Below are positions 16,420 through 25,098 of a stretch of DNA of 64,000 nucleotides, piece after piece. This stretch comes from Merdimonas sp963929015 (GTDB lineage Bacteria > Bacillota > Clostridia > Lachnospirales > Lachnospiraceae). Location of the stretch: positions 1 through 64,000 of the forward strand of contig NZ_CAWVHE010000013.1 in assembly GCF_963929015.1 (NCBI RefSeq). The letters are read 5' to 3'. How positions within the stretch are numbered: position 1 is the first letter of the stretch; every line of letters begins with the position of its first letter. Made by a program: the position numbers and the translations under genes. The notes under the pieces were generated by a model. It did no database searches. It was not told the origin of the DNA and worked only from the letters and a program-made list of their open reading frames with translations.

Positions 16420-17277
16420 ATGAATCAATTATTGAATAAACTCGAGCGGAAACTTGGAAAATACTCCATCCATAATCTGATGAATTATCTGATCGGACTT
16501 TATGTGATCGGCTTTGTGATTTACACCGTAAATCCGCTTTTTTATATGCAATATTTAAGTCTGGATCCGGCGGCGATCCTCCGTGGACAGATCTGGAGGA
16601 TCATTACGTTTGTGGCGCTTCCCCCTTCCGGCAGTGTATTGATGTGCGCGATCCTTCTGTATGTTTATTACATGCTGGGAAAACAACTGGAAGCGGCGCT
16701 TGGGACATTCCGCTTTAATCTGTTTATTTTTCAGGGGATCTTTCTTCATGTGATCGCAAGCCTTCTGCTGTATATTGTTACAGGCGGAACCTGGAGGATC
16801 GGCATGGATACGCAATATCTGATCCTGTCTATGTTTTTCCTTTTTGCATTTATGTTTCAGGACGCACAATTTCTTTTGTATTTTGCGATCCCCATTAAAG
16901 GGAAATGGATGGCCTGGATCGACGCGGCATATTTTGCCTATGCAATCGTCCAGTTTTTCCTGCCCGGCCAGGGATCCGCAAGTATGGCTCTTGCCGCTGC
17001 AGTTTCACTTCTGAATGTATGGCTGTTTTTCCTGTGGACCAGAAATGGCAGCCCGTATACCTATAAAGAGAGAAAACGAAAAAAAGAGTATCAGCAGAAG
17101 GTGCACAGAAGTTCCAGACCGCTGAATTATTATGAAAACGGAGCCAGACATAAGTGCGCGGTCTGTGGCAGAACAGAGCTGGATAATCCGAATCTGGAAT
17201 TCCGCTACTGTTCGAAGTGCAACGGCAATTATGAATACTGTCAGGATCATCTGTTTACACATACACATGTAAAATAA
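16420..17277 (+). CDS. Rhomboid-like multi-pass membrane protein with C-terminal zinc-ribbon
   Basis: The 285-residue protein has about six hydrophobic spans between residues 25 and 210. The layout is that of a rhomboid: a WRIITFVALP loop after the first span, then successive membrane helices. The catalytic Gly-x-Ser-Gly and the partner His in the right helices are not visible, so it is probably a proteolytically inactive rhomboid relative. A cytosolic tail has CAVCG, then CSKC, then YCQDHLFTH, a likely zinc site. It starts with its own promoter and ends 18 bp before pyk, so the two form a unit. The role is unknown. Confidence 0.7.
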   Translation: MNQLLNKLERKLGKYSIHNLMNYLIGLYVIGFVIYTVNPLFYMQYLSLDPAAILRGQIWRIITFVALPPSGSVLMCAILLYVYYMLGKQLEAALGTFRFNLFIFQGIFLHVIASLLLYIVTGGTWRIGMDTQYLILSMFFLFAFMFQDAQFLLYFAIPIKGKWMAWIDAAYFAYAIVQFFLPGQGSASMALAAAVSLLNVWLFFLWTRNGSPYTYKERKRKKEYQQKVHRSSRPLNYYENGARHKCAVCGRTELDNPNLEFRYCSKCNGNYEYCQDHLFTHTHVK

Positions 17278-17295
17278 GGAGGAGACGAGGAGAGC

Positions 17296-18729
17296 ATGAA
17301 AAAAACAAAGATTATCTGTACCATGGGACCGGGAGTAAAAGATGAAGAAATGCTGCGTGAACTGATCCGGAGCGGCATGGATGTGGCAAGATACAATTTT
17401 TCACATGGCACCCATGAAGAACATAAAGCCCGGATGGACCTGTTAAAGAAGGTTCGTACAGAGGAGAAAAAGCCGGTTGCGATCCTTCTGGACACCAAGG
17501 GACCGGAGATCCGTACCGGTGTGCTGAAGGGTGGCGAAAAGATTACTTTGCAGGCCGGACAGACGTTCGTCCTGACTCCGGAAGAGATAGAAGGAGACGA
17601 GACGAAAGTGTCCATCAGTTACGAAGGTCTCGCAGACGATGTGCAGGTGGGAAGCCGGATCCTGGTCGATGACGGACTCATTGAACTTGCGGTCAGACAC
17701 AAACAGGGTGCAGAGATCGTATGTACCGTGATAAATGGCGGGGAACTGGGCGAACGGAAAGGCGTCAATGTTCCCAACGTACCGGTCCGCCTTCCTGCGA
17801 TCACTGAAAAAGATAAAGAGGACATCAAATTTGGCGTAGAGCAGAAGATCGACTTTATCGCGGCTTCCTTTGTACGCAATGCGGAATGTATCCTGGAGAT
17901 CCGCGCATATCTGAAGGAACTGAAAGCTCCGTATATCCCGATCATTGCCAAGATTGAAAACGCGGAAGGTATAAAGAATATTGACGAGATCATCCGCTGC
18001 GCTGACGGGATAATGGTGGCAAGAGGAGATCTGGGCGTGGAGATCCCGGCAGAAAATGTTCCCTATCTGCAGAAAATGATCATCCAGAAATGTAATGATA
18101 ATTACCGTCCTGTGATCACTGCAACACAAATGCTGGATTCTATGATCCGCAATCCAAGACCGACCAGAGCCGAAGTGACGGATGTTGCCACTGCAGTCTA
18201 CGATGGAACAGACGCAGTGATGCTGTCCGGCGAGACTGCTTCCGGGAAATATCCGGTGGAGGCTTTGCAGATGATGGTACATATTGTGGAGAATACGGAA
18301 GAACATCTGGATTATGACCTGATCTTAAGAAAAGCAGAGGAACAGCGGATGAAGAGCACTTCCAGCGCTCTGTGCCATGCTACGGTAACAACTGCCCACA
18401 ACCTGGGCGCAAAGTGCATCATCGCGCCTTCGGTTTCAGGCGCGACTGCCAGAGTCGTATCAAAGTTTAAGCCAAAGACAGAGATTATCGGTGTAACGCC
18501 CAATGAAGAGGTGATGCGTAGAATGCAGATCTACTGGGGGGTACGTCCGCTGAAATCCCTGGAATTTACAACAACAGAGGATGTGTGCAACGGAGCCATT
18601 GACCTGGCGCTTGCCAAACAGATCGTGGAGCCCGGCGATATCGTGGTTCTTACAGCAGGCATTCCGTCTCCTCATATTACCAGTCAAAAAGAAGGCGTGA
18701 GCAATATTATGCAGATCGCTGTGGTATAA
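17296..18729 (+). CDS. pyk: Pyruvate kinase
   Basis: This enzyme converts phosphoenolpyruvate and ADP to pyruvate and ATP in lower glycolysis. Characteristic segments are KTKIICTMGP at the N-terminus, ARYNFSHG near residue 35, KIENAEGIKNIDEI near 222 and MVARGDLGVEIP near 240, then ITATQMLDSM. At 477 residues it has the catalytic A and B domains and the allosteric C domain. It lacks the extra PEP-utiliser C-terminal domain present in many Bacillus enzymes. The RBS AAGGAGGAGA is strong. A 12-bp hairpin follows the stop. Confidence 0.97.
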   Translation: MKKTKIICTMGPGVKDEEMLRELIRSGMDVARYNFSHGTHEEHKARMDLLKKVRTEEKKPVAILLDTKGPEIRTGVLKGGEKITLQAGQTFVLTPEEIEGDETKVSISYEGLADDVQVGSRILVDDGLIELAVRHKQGAEIVCTVINGGELGERKGVNVPNVPVRLPAITEKDKEDIKFGVEQKIDFIAASFVRNAECILEIRAYLKELKAPYIPIIAKIENAEGIKNIDEIIRCADGIMVARGDLGVEIPAENVPYLQKMIIQKCNDNYRPVITATQMLDSMIRNPRPTRAEVTDVATAVYDGTDAVMLSGETASGKYPVEALQMMVHIVENTEEHLDYDLILRKAEEQRMKSTSSALCHATVTTAHNLGAKCIIAPSVSGATARVVSKFKPKTEIIGVTPNEEVMRRMQIYWGVRPLKSLEFTTTEDVCNGAIDLALAKQIVEPGDIVVLTAGIPSPHITSQKEGVSNIMQIAVV

Positions 18730-18733
18730 ACAG

Positions 18734-18765
18734 ATGTCAGAGCGCAGACGACGGCGCTCTGACAT
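18734..18765 (+). terminator. Hairpin after pyk
   Basis: ATGTCAGAGCGC (18734-18745) pairs perfectly with GCGCTCTGACAT (18754-18765). The tail TTGCTGT is only weakly U-rich. Confidence 0.6.
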
Positions 18766-18797
18766 TTGCTGTATCTGGAGGATTTTAAAGAAAAGAA

Positions 18798-18851
18798 TTG
18801 ACAGAAAGGAAAAGATGCCTTATAGTGTTCCTGTAGAGAACTACTATAAGG
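18798..18851 (+). promoter_or_regulatory. Promoter and overlapping operator for the TrmB-like regulator/lysA operon
   Basis: TTGACA (18798-18803), 17 bp, TATAGT (18821-18826) is a near-perfect promoter. A long inverted repeat covers the -10: CCTTATAGT-GTTC (18818-18830) matches GAAC-T-ACTATAAGG (18838-18851), differing only by one bulged base. The placement predicts repression by a dimeric regulator, most simply the gene immediately downstream. Confidence 0.8.
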
Positions 18852-18865
18852 ATGTTGGGCGCAAT

Positions 18866-19582
18866 ATGGAAAAAACAAATTTTATTGAACGGTTGATGGA
18901 ATTCGGCCTGACCAGACAGGAGGCCGCGATCTACCAGAGTCTTCTGGGGGAAGGCAAGATGACCGGTTATGAAGTGGCCAAACAGACGGGAATCTCGCGA
19001 TCAAATGCCTATAATTCTCTGGCAAGTATGACGGAAAAAGGCGCTGCGTGCCTGGTGGAAGAAGGAAACACCAGAAAATATGTGCCGGTTTCACTGGAAG
19101 AATTCTGTAAAAACAGGATCCGCCGGATGGAGGAGGCAAAGCGGTGGCTGGAAAGCCACGGGCCGGTTGAAAAACCGCATGTGGAAGGGTATATTACCAT
19201 TGAAGGCGCACAGAATATTCTGGATAAGATCCGCAACATCCTCGGGAAAGTAGATCAGAGAGTCTACATCAGCTGTACCAGGAATTATCTGCTTTTGCTG
19301 GTGCGGGAGCTGGAAGAGTTAAGAAAATCCAAGAAAAAGGTGGTAATCATCACCGACCAGCCTGTCACATTTGCAGGAGCCAGAACTTATGTGGGAAAAA
19401 GCCGTGGTATGCAGATCGGCGTGATCGCAGATTCCAGATATGTTCTGACCGGCGAGTACGGGGAGGGAAGCATGAACACCTGTCTGTATTCCGGACAAAA
19501 AAATTTTGTGGAACTGTATAAGACAGCGCTTGCAAATGAAATCCGATTATTATCGATACAAGAGGAGCGAAATCAGGAATGA
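18866..19582 (+). CDS. TrmB-family transcriptional regulator
   Basis: The 238-residue protein opens with a winged helix-turn-helix of the TrmB type: LMEFGLTRQEAAIYQSLL, then YEVAKQTGISRSNAYNSLA near residues 35-55. The C-terminal part (GYITIEGAQNILDKIRN onward) resembles the phospholipase-D-like sensor half of TrmB proteins, which binds a small ligand. I chose the ATG at 18866 because earlier in-frame starts lie within the hairpin and operator; the RBS (AAGGA, 18848-18852) is a little far. Its stop overlaps the lysA start (19579), so the two are coupled. It probably controls lysA and itself through the operator at 18818-18851. Confidence 0.82.
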   Translation: MEKTNFIERLMEFGLTRQEAAIYQSLLGEGKMTGYEVAKQTGISRSNAYNSLASMTEKGAACLVEEGNTRKYVPVSLEEFCKNRIRRMEEAKRWLESHGPVEKPHVEGYITIEGAQNILDKIRNILGKVDQRVYISCTRNYLLLLVRELEELRKSKKKVVIITDQPVTFAGARTYVGKSRGMQIGVIADSRYVLTGEYGEGSMNTCLYSGQKNFVELYKTALANEIRLLSIQEERNQE

Positions 19583-20865
19583 AAAAAGAAACATTTGTGA
19601 CAAAACAGCAGCTGGATCGTATCATCCAGACCTATCCGACCCCTTTTCATCTTTATGATGAAAGAGGGATCCGTAAAAATATGAAAGCACTGAACGACGC
19701 ATTTTCCTGGAATCCTGGATTCCGGGAGTATTTTGCGGTAAAGGCGACCCCGAATCCTTTTCTTATCCGTATCTTAAGAGAGTATGGATGTGGGTGTGAC
19801 TGTTCTTCCATGACAGAACTGATGCTCTCTGATGCGATCGGGGCAAAAGGAGAAGATATTATGTTTTCTTCTAACGATACGCCGGCAGAGGAATTTGTCT
19901 ATGCAGATCAGATGGGGGCGATCATTAATCTGGATGATTTTACGCACATTGACTATCTGGAAAAAGCCATCGGACACATTCCCAAAACAATCAGCTGTCG
20001 CTATAATCCGGGAGGATTGTTTAAAATCAGCAATGATATTATGGATAACCCCGGCGACGCAAAATACGGCATGACTACGGAACAGCTGTTTGAAGCATTC
20101 CGTATACTTAAGAGTAAAGGGGCGGAGGAGTTTGGGATCCACGCATTTCTGGCCAGCAACACAGTGACAAATGATTATTATCCCATGCTGGCAAAGATCC
20201 TCTTTGAAGTGGCGGTAAAACTCCAGAAAGAGACCGGCGCCCACATCCGGTTTATCAACCTGTCCGGAGGGATCGGAATCCCTTATACCCCGGATCAGGA
20301 GCCAAATGATATCCGGGCTATCGGAGACGGCGTCCGCAGAGTCTATGAAGAAGTACTGACGCCGGCTGGTATGGGAGACGTATCGATCTATACAGAACTC
20401 GGACGGTTTATGATGGGGCCCTACGGATGTCTGGTGACAAAAGCAATCCATCAGAAGCACACTTATAAGGAATATATTGGCGTGGATGCCTGCGCGGTTC
20501 ATCTGATGCGTCCCGCGATGTATGGCGCGTACCATCACATTACAGTGGCAGGGAAAGAAGACTGTCTCTGTGACCATAAATATGACATTGTAGGTTCACT
20601 CTGTGAAAATAATGACAAATTTGCCATTGACCGGATGCTGCCGGAGATTCAGACCGGTGATCTTCTGATCATCCATGATACCGGCGCTCACGGATTTTCC
20701 ATGGGATATAATTATAATGGAAAGTTAAAATCAGCAGAGCTTCTTCTGAAAGAAGACGGAAGTGTACAGATGATCCGAAGAGCAGAGACTCCGGCAGATT
20801 ATTTTGCCACTTTTGACTGTTTTGAGATCGGAAAGACCCTGATCGGCAAAAATGTGAAAGACTGA
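19579..20865 (+). CDS. lysA: Diaminopimelate decarboxylase-family PLP enzyme
   Basis: This fold-type III PLP enzyme would remove the D-carboxyl of meso-diaminopimelate to give lysine. The PLP lysine is in EYFAVKATPNP (Lys55). Other conserved parts are INLSGGIGIPY, the phosphate-binding region, SIYTELGRFMMGPYG and the C-terminal VGSLCENNDKFA. At 428 residues its length is right. The sequence is somewhat diverged from classical LysA, for example HLMRPAMYGAYHHI, so a related decarboxylase is possible. The overlap with the regulator gene is unusual for lysA, and no lysine riboswitch is seen. A terminator follows. Confidence 0.85.
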   Translation: MKKETFVTKQQLDRIIQTYPTPFHLYDERGIRKNMKALNDAFSWNPGFREYFAVKATPNPFLIRILREYGCGCDCSSMTELMLSDAIGAKGEDIMFSSNDTPAEEFVYADQMGAIINLDDFTHIDYLEKAIGHIPKTISCRYNPGGLFKISNDIMDNPGDAKYGMTTEQLFEAFRILKSKGAEEFGIHAFLASNTVTNDYYPMLAKILFEVAVKLQKETGAHIRFINLSGGIGIPYTPDQEPNDIRAIGDGVRRVYEEVLTPAGMGDVSIYTELGRFMMGPYGCLVTKAIHQKHTYKEYIGVDACAVHLMRPAMYGAYHHITVAGKEDCLCDHKYDIVGSLCENNDKFAIDRMLPEIQTGDLLIIHDTGAHGFSMGYNYNGKLKSAELLLKEDGSVQMIRRAETPADYFATFDCFEIGKTLIGKNVKD

Positions 20866-20870
20866 GAAGA

Positions 20871-20909
20871 AAAAGCCCCCGAAAAACATTGAGTTTTCGA
20901 GGGCTTTTC
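20871..20909. terminator. Shared terminator between lysA and tRNA-Leu
   Basis: AAAAGCCCCCGAAAA pairs with TTTTCGAGGGCTTTT (one mismatch). The A-rich and T-rich flanks make it work in both directions, ending lysA on + and the tRNA on minus. Confidence 0.88.
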
Positions 20910-20915
20910 AAAAAA

Positions 20916-20998
20916 TGCGGATGGTGGGACTTGAACCCACACGAGATTGCTCCCGCAAGATTTTGAGTCTTGTGCGTCTGCCATTCCGCCACATCCGC
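20916..20998 (-). tRNA. tRNA-Leu (anticodon CAA)
   Basis: On the minus strand GCGGATG at the 5' end pairs with CATCCGC at the 3' end, followed by discriminator A. The anticodon arm CAAGA-CTCAAAA-TCTTG gives CAA, which reads UUG leucine codons. A variable arm (GCGGGAGCAATCTCGT) and the T-arm GTGGG-TTCAAGT-CCCAC complete a class II tRNA of 83 nt. CCA is not encoded; a run of T follows at once. It stands alone with its own promoter. Confidence 0.95.
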
Positions 20999-21019
20999 AT
21001 AGCGTTTACAGCAAAATTA

Positions 21020-21048
21020 ATTATAATGGGAATTAACTTTCGTGTCAA
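21020..21048 (-). promoter_or_regulatory. Consensus promoter for tRNA-Leu
   Basis: On the minus strand TTGACA (21048-21043), 17 bp, TATAAT (21025-21020). Both hexamers match the sigma-A consensus exactly, as expected for a stable RNA gene. Confidence 0.9.
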
Positions 21049-21131
21049 CAGCAAAATATATATTTAATTTCAGGCAAAAATAGAGTATACTTAGGTAGAA
21101 AATGAAAACTTTCAGAAAGGATGTGGAGGAC

Positions 21132-22811
21132 ATGGGTTTTAAAACAGATATCGAAATCGCACAGGAAGCAAAGATGAAGGTGGTCAACGACATCGCTGAT
21201 ACGCTGGGAATTCCGGATGAATATGTGGAGAATTACGGGAAGTATAAGGCGAAAATCGACTACCGTTTTTACAACGATTCTTTGAAAGACCGTCCGGACG
21301 CAAAAGTAGTCCTGGTGACGGCCATCAATCCGACGCCGGCAGGAGAGGGAAAGACTACCACTACCATCGGCGTGGCCGATGCCCTGAACAAAATCGGGAA
21401 AAAGACAATGGTGGCACTGCGCGAGCCGTCCCTTGGACCTGTATTTGGAGTAAAAGGCGGAGCGGCAGGAGGCGGCTATGCCCAGGTAGTTCCCATGGAG
21501 GATATCAATCTTCATTTTACCGGCGACATTCATGCCATCAGCGCAGCTAATAATCTGATCGCCGCCATGCTGGACAACCACATCCATCAGGGGAATGCCC
21601 TGGATATTGATACAAATAGAGTAACCTGGCGCCGGTGTGTGGATATGAATGACAGACAGCTCCGCAACATTGTAGATGGCCTGGGACCAAAAGCAGACGG
21701 TGTGACCAGACAGGACGGATTTGATATCACGGTGGCATCGGAGATTATGGCTGTTTTCTGTCTGGCCAGCGATGTGATCGACCTGAAGAACCGCGTAGCG
21801 CGCATCATTGTTGCTTATTCCAGAGACGGCCGTCCGGTTACGGCAGGCGACATCCATGCACAGGGCGCGGTCGCCGCGCTCTTAAAAGACGCGTTAAAGC
21901 CCAACCTGGTCCAGACACTGGAAGGAACGCCTGCCTTTGTGCATGGCGGTCCATTTGCCAACATTGCCCACGGATGCAACAGTGTGATCGCTACAAAGAT
22001 GGGAATGAAGCTGGCGGACTATATGATCACAGAGGCAGGTTTCGGCGCGGATCTTGGCGCAGAGAAGTTCCTGGACATCAAGTGCAGAATGTCCGGTATC
22101 TGTCCGTCCGCTGTGATTATCGTGGCTACGATTAAAGCACTGAAATATAACGGCGGAGTTCCGAAAACCGATCTTGCAGAGGAAAATCTGGAGGCGCTGG
22201 AAAAGGGAATCCCCAACCTTCTTAAGCATGTAGAGAATATTACACAGGTATATAAACTGCCGGCAGTGGTGGCTATCAACCGGTTCCCAACGGACACAGA
22301 AGCGGAGATTGCTCTTGTACGCAACAAATGTCAGGAACTCGGCGTAAATGTGGCGTTGTCCGAAGTGTGGGCAAAAGGCGGAGACGGCGGCATTGAGCTT
22401 GCAAATGAAGTGGTACGCTTATGCCAGGAAGAAAGCCATATGGAATTCGCCTATGATACCGAAAGCAGCATCAAAGAAAAAATAGAAGCTATTGCGACAA
22501 AGATCTATGGCGCGGACGGTGTGGATTACCTGCCAAAAGCGGACAAAGAGATTAAGAATCTTGAAAACATAGGCCTTGGCAATCTTCCTATCTGTATGGC
22601 CAAGAATCAATATTCTCTGACAGACGATGCGAAAAAGCTGGGAAGACCTTCGGGATTCCGCATCACGATCCGGGATATCACAGCTTCTACAGGCGCCGGC
22701 TTTCTGGTAGCGCTTACCGGAGACATCATGAAGATGCCGGGACTTCCCAAAGTACCTGCTGCGGAAAAAATCGACGTGGATGAAAACGGCGTGATCTCAG
22801 GATTGTTTTAA
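21132..22811 (+). CDS. fhs: Formate-tetrahydrofolate ligase
   Basis: This enzyme joins formate to tetrahydrofolate with ATP, giving 10-formyl-THF, the entry step of the methyl branch of acetogenic and C1 metabolism. The P-loop TPAGEGKTTTT lies near residues 68-78, and LREPSLGPVFGVKGGAAGGG follows, both diagnostic. From the ATG at 21132 it has 559 residues, the usual size. That start has AGAAAGGA about 10 nt upstream. An ATG at 21102 or GTG at 21123 would add a short non-conserved extension. It is the first gene of fhs-fchA-folD-FNT. Confidence 0.96.
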   Translation: MGFKTDIEIAQEAKMKVVNDIADTLGIPDEYVENYGKYKAKIDYRFYNDSLKDRPDAKVVLVTAINPTPAGEGKTTTTIGVADALNKIGKKTMVALREPSLGPVFGVKGGAAGGGYAQVVPMEDINLHFTGDIHAISAANNLIAAMLDNHIHQGNALDIDTNRVTWRRCVDMNDRQLRNIVDGLGPKADGVTRQDGFDITVASEIMAVFCLASDVIDLKNRVARIIVAYSRDGRPVTAGDIHAQGAVAALLKDALKPNLVQTLEGTPAFVHGGPFANIAHGCNSVIATKMGMKLADYMITEAGFGADLGAEKFLDIKCRMSGICPSAVIIVATIKALKYNGGVPKTDLAEENLEALEKGIPNLLKHVENITQVYKLPAVVAINRFPTDTEAEIALVRNKCQELGVNVALSEVWAKGGDGGIELANEVVRLCQEESHMEFAYDTESSIKEKIEAIATKIYGADGVDYLPKADKEIKNLENIGLGNLPICMAKNQYSLTDDAKKLGRPSGFRITIRDITASTGAGFLVALTGDIMKMPGLPKVPAAEKIDVDENGVISGLF

Positions 22812-22860
22812 GATTAAGAAAAGCTAAAATTTATAAAAAGATAAAGGAGACAACAGGACG

Positions 22861-23487
22861 ATGATGCTGGATATGAAAACGACAGATTTCCTGAATGTTC
22901 TGTCCTCCAAAGAGCCAGTACCCGGCGGCGGCGGCGCAAGCGCTGCCGTCGGGGCTTTTGCGGCTGCTCTTGGAATGATGGTGGCCGCCCTGACAGAAGG
23001 AAAAAAGAAATATGCTTCTGTGGAAGCAGAGATCAAAGCATCCGGGAAGCGTCTGGAAGCCATCAAAGAACGACTGATCTTTCTTGCAGATGAAGACGCA
23101 GCTGCTTTTCTGCCACTTTCCCGGGCTTACGCTATGCCGGCGAAAACAGAAGGACAGCAAAAAGAACGGGATCAGGTGATGGAACAGGCGCTCTATGACG
23201 CCAGTATCGTACCGCTTCAGATTATGGAAACCGTAACCGAAGCCATGAAGGAACTGGTGATAATGGAAGAAAAAGGAAGTCGTCTCGCCGTCAGCGACGC
23301 CGGCGTCGGCATTCTGTTTGCACAGGCTGCGCTGGAGGGCGCTTCTTTAAATGTCCGGATCAATACAAAAATGATGAAGGACCGACAGACAGCAGAGGAC
23401 TTAAATAGCCGGGCCGGCGCCCTGATCCGGGAAGGACACCGGATGAAAGAGCTTGTGTACCGGCAGGTTTTGCAGAAATTAGAATAG
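22861..23487 (+). CDS. fchA: Methenyltetrahydrofolate cyclohydrolase (cyclodeaminase family)
   Basis: The 208-residue protein belongs to the formiminotransferase-cyclodeaminase family. SKEPVPGGGGASAAVGAFAA lies near residues 17-36, and SDAGVGILFAQAALEGASLN near 142-161. FchA proteins convert 10-formyl-THF to 5,10-methenyl-THF. Its place between fhs and folD matches the next step in the pathway. This is needed here because the adjacent FolD lacks cyclohydrolase residues. AAGGAG precedes the start. Two consecutive ATG codons occur, and 22861 or 22864 could serve. Confidence 0.9.
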   Translation: MMLDMKTTDFLNVLSSKEPVPGGGGASAAVGAFAAALGMMVAALTEGKKKYASVEAEIKASGKRLEAIKERLIFLADEDAAAFLPLSRAYAMPAKTEGQQKERDQVMEQALYDASIVPLQIMETVTEAMKELVIMEEKGSRLAVSDAGVGILFAQAALEGASLNVRINTKMMKDRQTAEDLNSRAGALIREGHRMKELVYRQVLQKLE

Positions 23488-23504
23488 CAGGGGGACGTAA
23501 CGGC

Positions 23505-24362
23505 ATGAGTACAATCATGAAAGGCGCAGATGTGGCAAAGGCCATGAAAGAGACACTGATCCTGGAAACAGAAGAACTGAAAAAGCAGGGGATCCACCCC
23601 TGTCTTGCCATGATCCGTGTGGGTGCAAGAGGGGATGATCTTGCCTATGAAAGAGGCGCGAAAAAAAGAATGGCAATGATCGGCATCCAGTGCAGGACCA
23701 TAGAACTTCCGGACGACATCGGCCAGGAAGCTTTTGAACAGGAATTCTGCAAGGCAAATGCAGACAGAAGCATCCACGGGATCCTTTTGTTCCGTCCGCT
23801 CCCGGCGCATTTAAGCGAAGAAAACGTCAGGCGGATCATCCATCCATACAAAGACGTGGATTGTATGAGCGCTGTAAATATTGCCAAAGTTTTTTCCGGG
23901 GATGAAACAGGCTTTGCACCCTGCACTGCGGAAGCTGTGGTCCGGATGCTGGAACACTATCAGATCGATCCGAAAGGGAAAAAGGTAACCGTCGTAGGAC
24001 GCAGTATGGTGGCCGGAAAGCCGATTTCCATGCTGCTTCTGGATCGACATGGAACGGTTACCCTCTGCCATACAAAAACGGCGGACCTGAAAGAAGAGTG
24101 CAAAAAGGCACAGATCTTGATTGCCGCGGCCGGTAGAGCAAAAATGATCACCGAAGAAATGGCGGGAGAAGGAGCGGTCGTTGTAGATGTAGGGATCAAT
24201 GTGGATCCGGACGGGCACTTATGCGGCGATGTGGATTTTGAACAGGTAAAAGAAAAAGCTTCTTATATCAGCCCGGTACCCGGCGGTGTTGGCAGCGTCA
24301 CCACTTCTGTGCTGGCTTCGCATGTTATACGGGGCGCCCGTTATCTGCATACAGAAAACTAA
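23505..24362 (+). CDS. folD: FolD-type methylenetetrahydrofolate dehydrogenase, cyclohydrolase site apparently lost
   Basis: The 285-residue protein has the FolD layout. It includes the Rossmann segment VTVVGRSMVAGKPISMLL near 161-178, CHTKTADL, and the C-terminal signature SPVPGGVGSVTTSVLASHV. It would oxidise or reduce methylene/methenyl-THF with NAD(P). Alignment by eye with E. coli FolD (VG-x7-Y spacing kept) puts Ala52 where the catalytic Lys54 should be. It also puts Phe in the LLFRPLP segment in place of the Gln of QLPLP, and Cys after KDVD in place of Gly. Those are cyclohydrolase residues, so it is probably a dehydrogenase only, with FchA from the neighbouring gene doing the other step. 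Confidence 0.9.
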   Translation: MSTIMKGADVAKAMKETLILETEELKKQGIHPCLAMIRVGARGDDLAYERGAKKRMAMIGIQCRTIELPDDIGQEAFEQEFCKANADRSIHGILLFRPLPAHLSEENVRRIIHPYKDVDCMSAVNIAKVFSGDETGFAPCTAEAVVRMLEHYQIDPKGKKVTVVGRSMVAGKPISMLLLDRHGTVTLCHTKTADLKEECKKAQILIAAAGRAKMITEEMAGEGAVVVDVGINVDPDGHLCGDVDFEQVKEKASYISPVPGGVGSVTTSVLASHVIRGARYLHTEN

Positions 24363-24386
24363 GAGAAAAAAGAAATGGAGGATTTT

Positions 24387-24992
24387 ATGAGAGAAAATTG
24401 CAGTATGTTTCTAAAAGCAGTGGCGGCGGGAATCGCCATTTCCATCGGCGGAGTGGTATATCTGTCTCTGGACAACAAGATTGCAGGAGCACTCCTCTTT
24501 ACCGCCGGGCTCTATGCGATCGTGCTGAACGGTCTTTTCCTGTATACCGGTAAGATCGGATACCTGGTGACAGAAAAAGACAAAAAGTCCTATCTGGTAC
24601 TCCTTTTGCTTACCTGGCTTGGCAACCTTACCGGTGCGATTCTTGCTGCAATCGCTGTTTCAGTTACCAGAATCGCGGGAATTGCAGATACAGCTGCAGG
24701 CCTTTGTGAGACCAAACTTTCAGACACTCCTTTCAGTGTGTTTTTTTTGGCTGTATTTTGTGGGATTTTGATGTATGTAGCGGTTGACGGATTTAAAGAA
24801 AAAGGAAATCCGCTGATCCTGTTCCTTGGCGTCAGCGTTTTTATCCTGTCCGGCTTTGAACATTGTGTGGCAAATATGTTCTATTTTTCTCTTGCAGGCG
24901 CCTGGTCGGTAAAGACATTGCTTTATCTTCTGATCATGACGCTTGGGAACAGTGTGGGAGGAATGTTGATTCCGGCGATCAAAAAGATCTGA
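24387..24992 (+). CDS. Formate/nitrite transporter (FNT)-family channel, short form
   Basis: The 201-residue protein has about six hydrophobic spans and FNT-like features. Examples are LKAVAAGIAISIGGVVYLS at the N-terminus, VLNGLFLYTGKIGYL, WLGNLTGAIL and SGFEHCVANMFYF, the last close to the family's conserved GFEHxVANM. FNT channels pass formate, nitrite or hydrosulfide. The family is usually 260-285 residues, so this is a compact member. The ATG at 24387 is chosen because GGAGG lies 5 nt upstream. Directly after fhs-fchA-folD, formate is the likely substrate. Confidence 0.88.
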   Translation: MRENCSMFLKAVAAGIAISIGGVVYLSLDNKIAGALLFTAGLYAIVLNGLFLYTGKIGYLVTEKDKKSYLVLLLLTWLGNLTGAILAAIAVSVTRIAGIADTAAGLCETKLSDTPFSVFFLAVFCGILMYVAVDGFKEKGNPLILFLGVSVFILSGFEHCVANMFYFSLAGAWSVKTLLYLLIMTLGNSVGGMLIPAIKKI

Positions 24993-25098
24993 CAGTGTAC
25001 GGTGAAAAGATCCTGTGCATTCGGAAGGTAAGGCTTTTAAAATTTTCTGATTTAGTGTATAGTAAGAGATAGTTGTAATTGAGAATGGAGAAACGTAC

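Noticed and set aside
18734..18865. Longer start for the TrmB-like gene
   Set aside because: It would begin inside the pyk hairpin and cross the promoter and operator; the conserved start MEKTNFIERLMEFG is at 18866.
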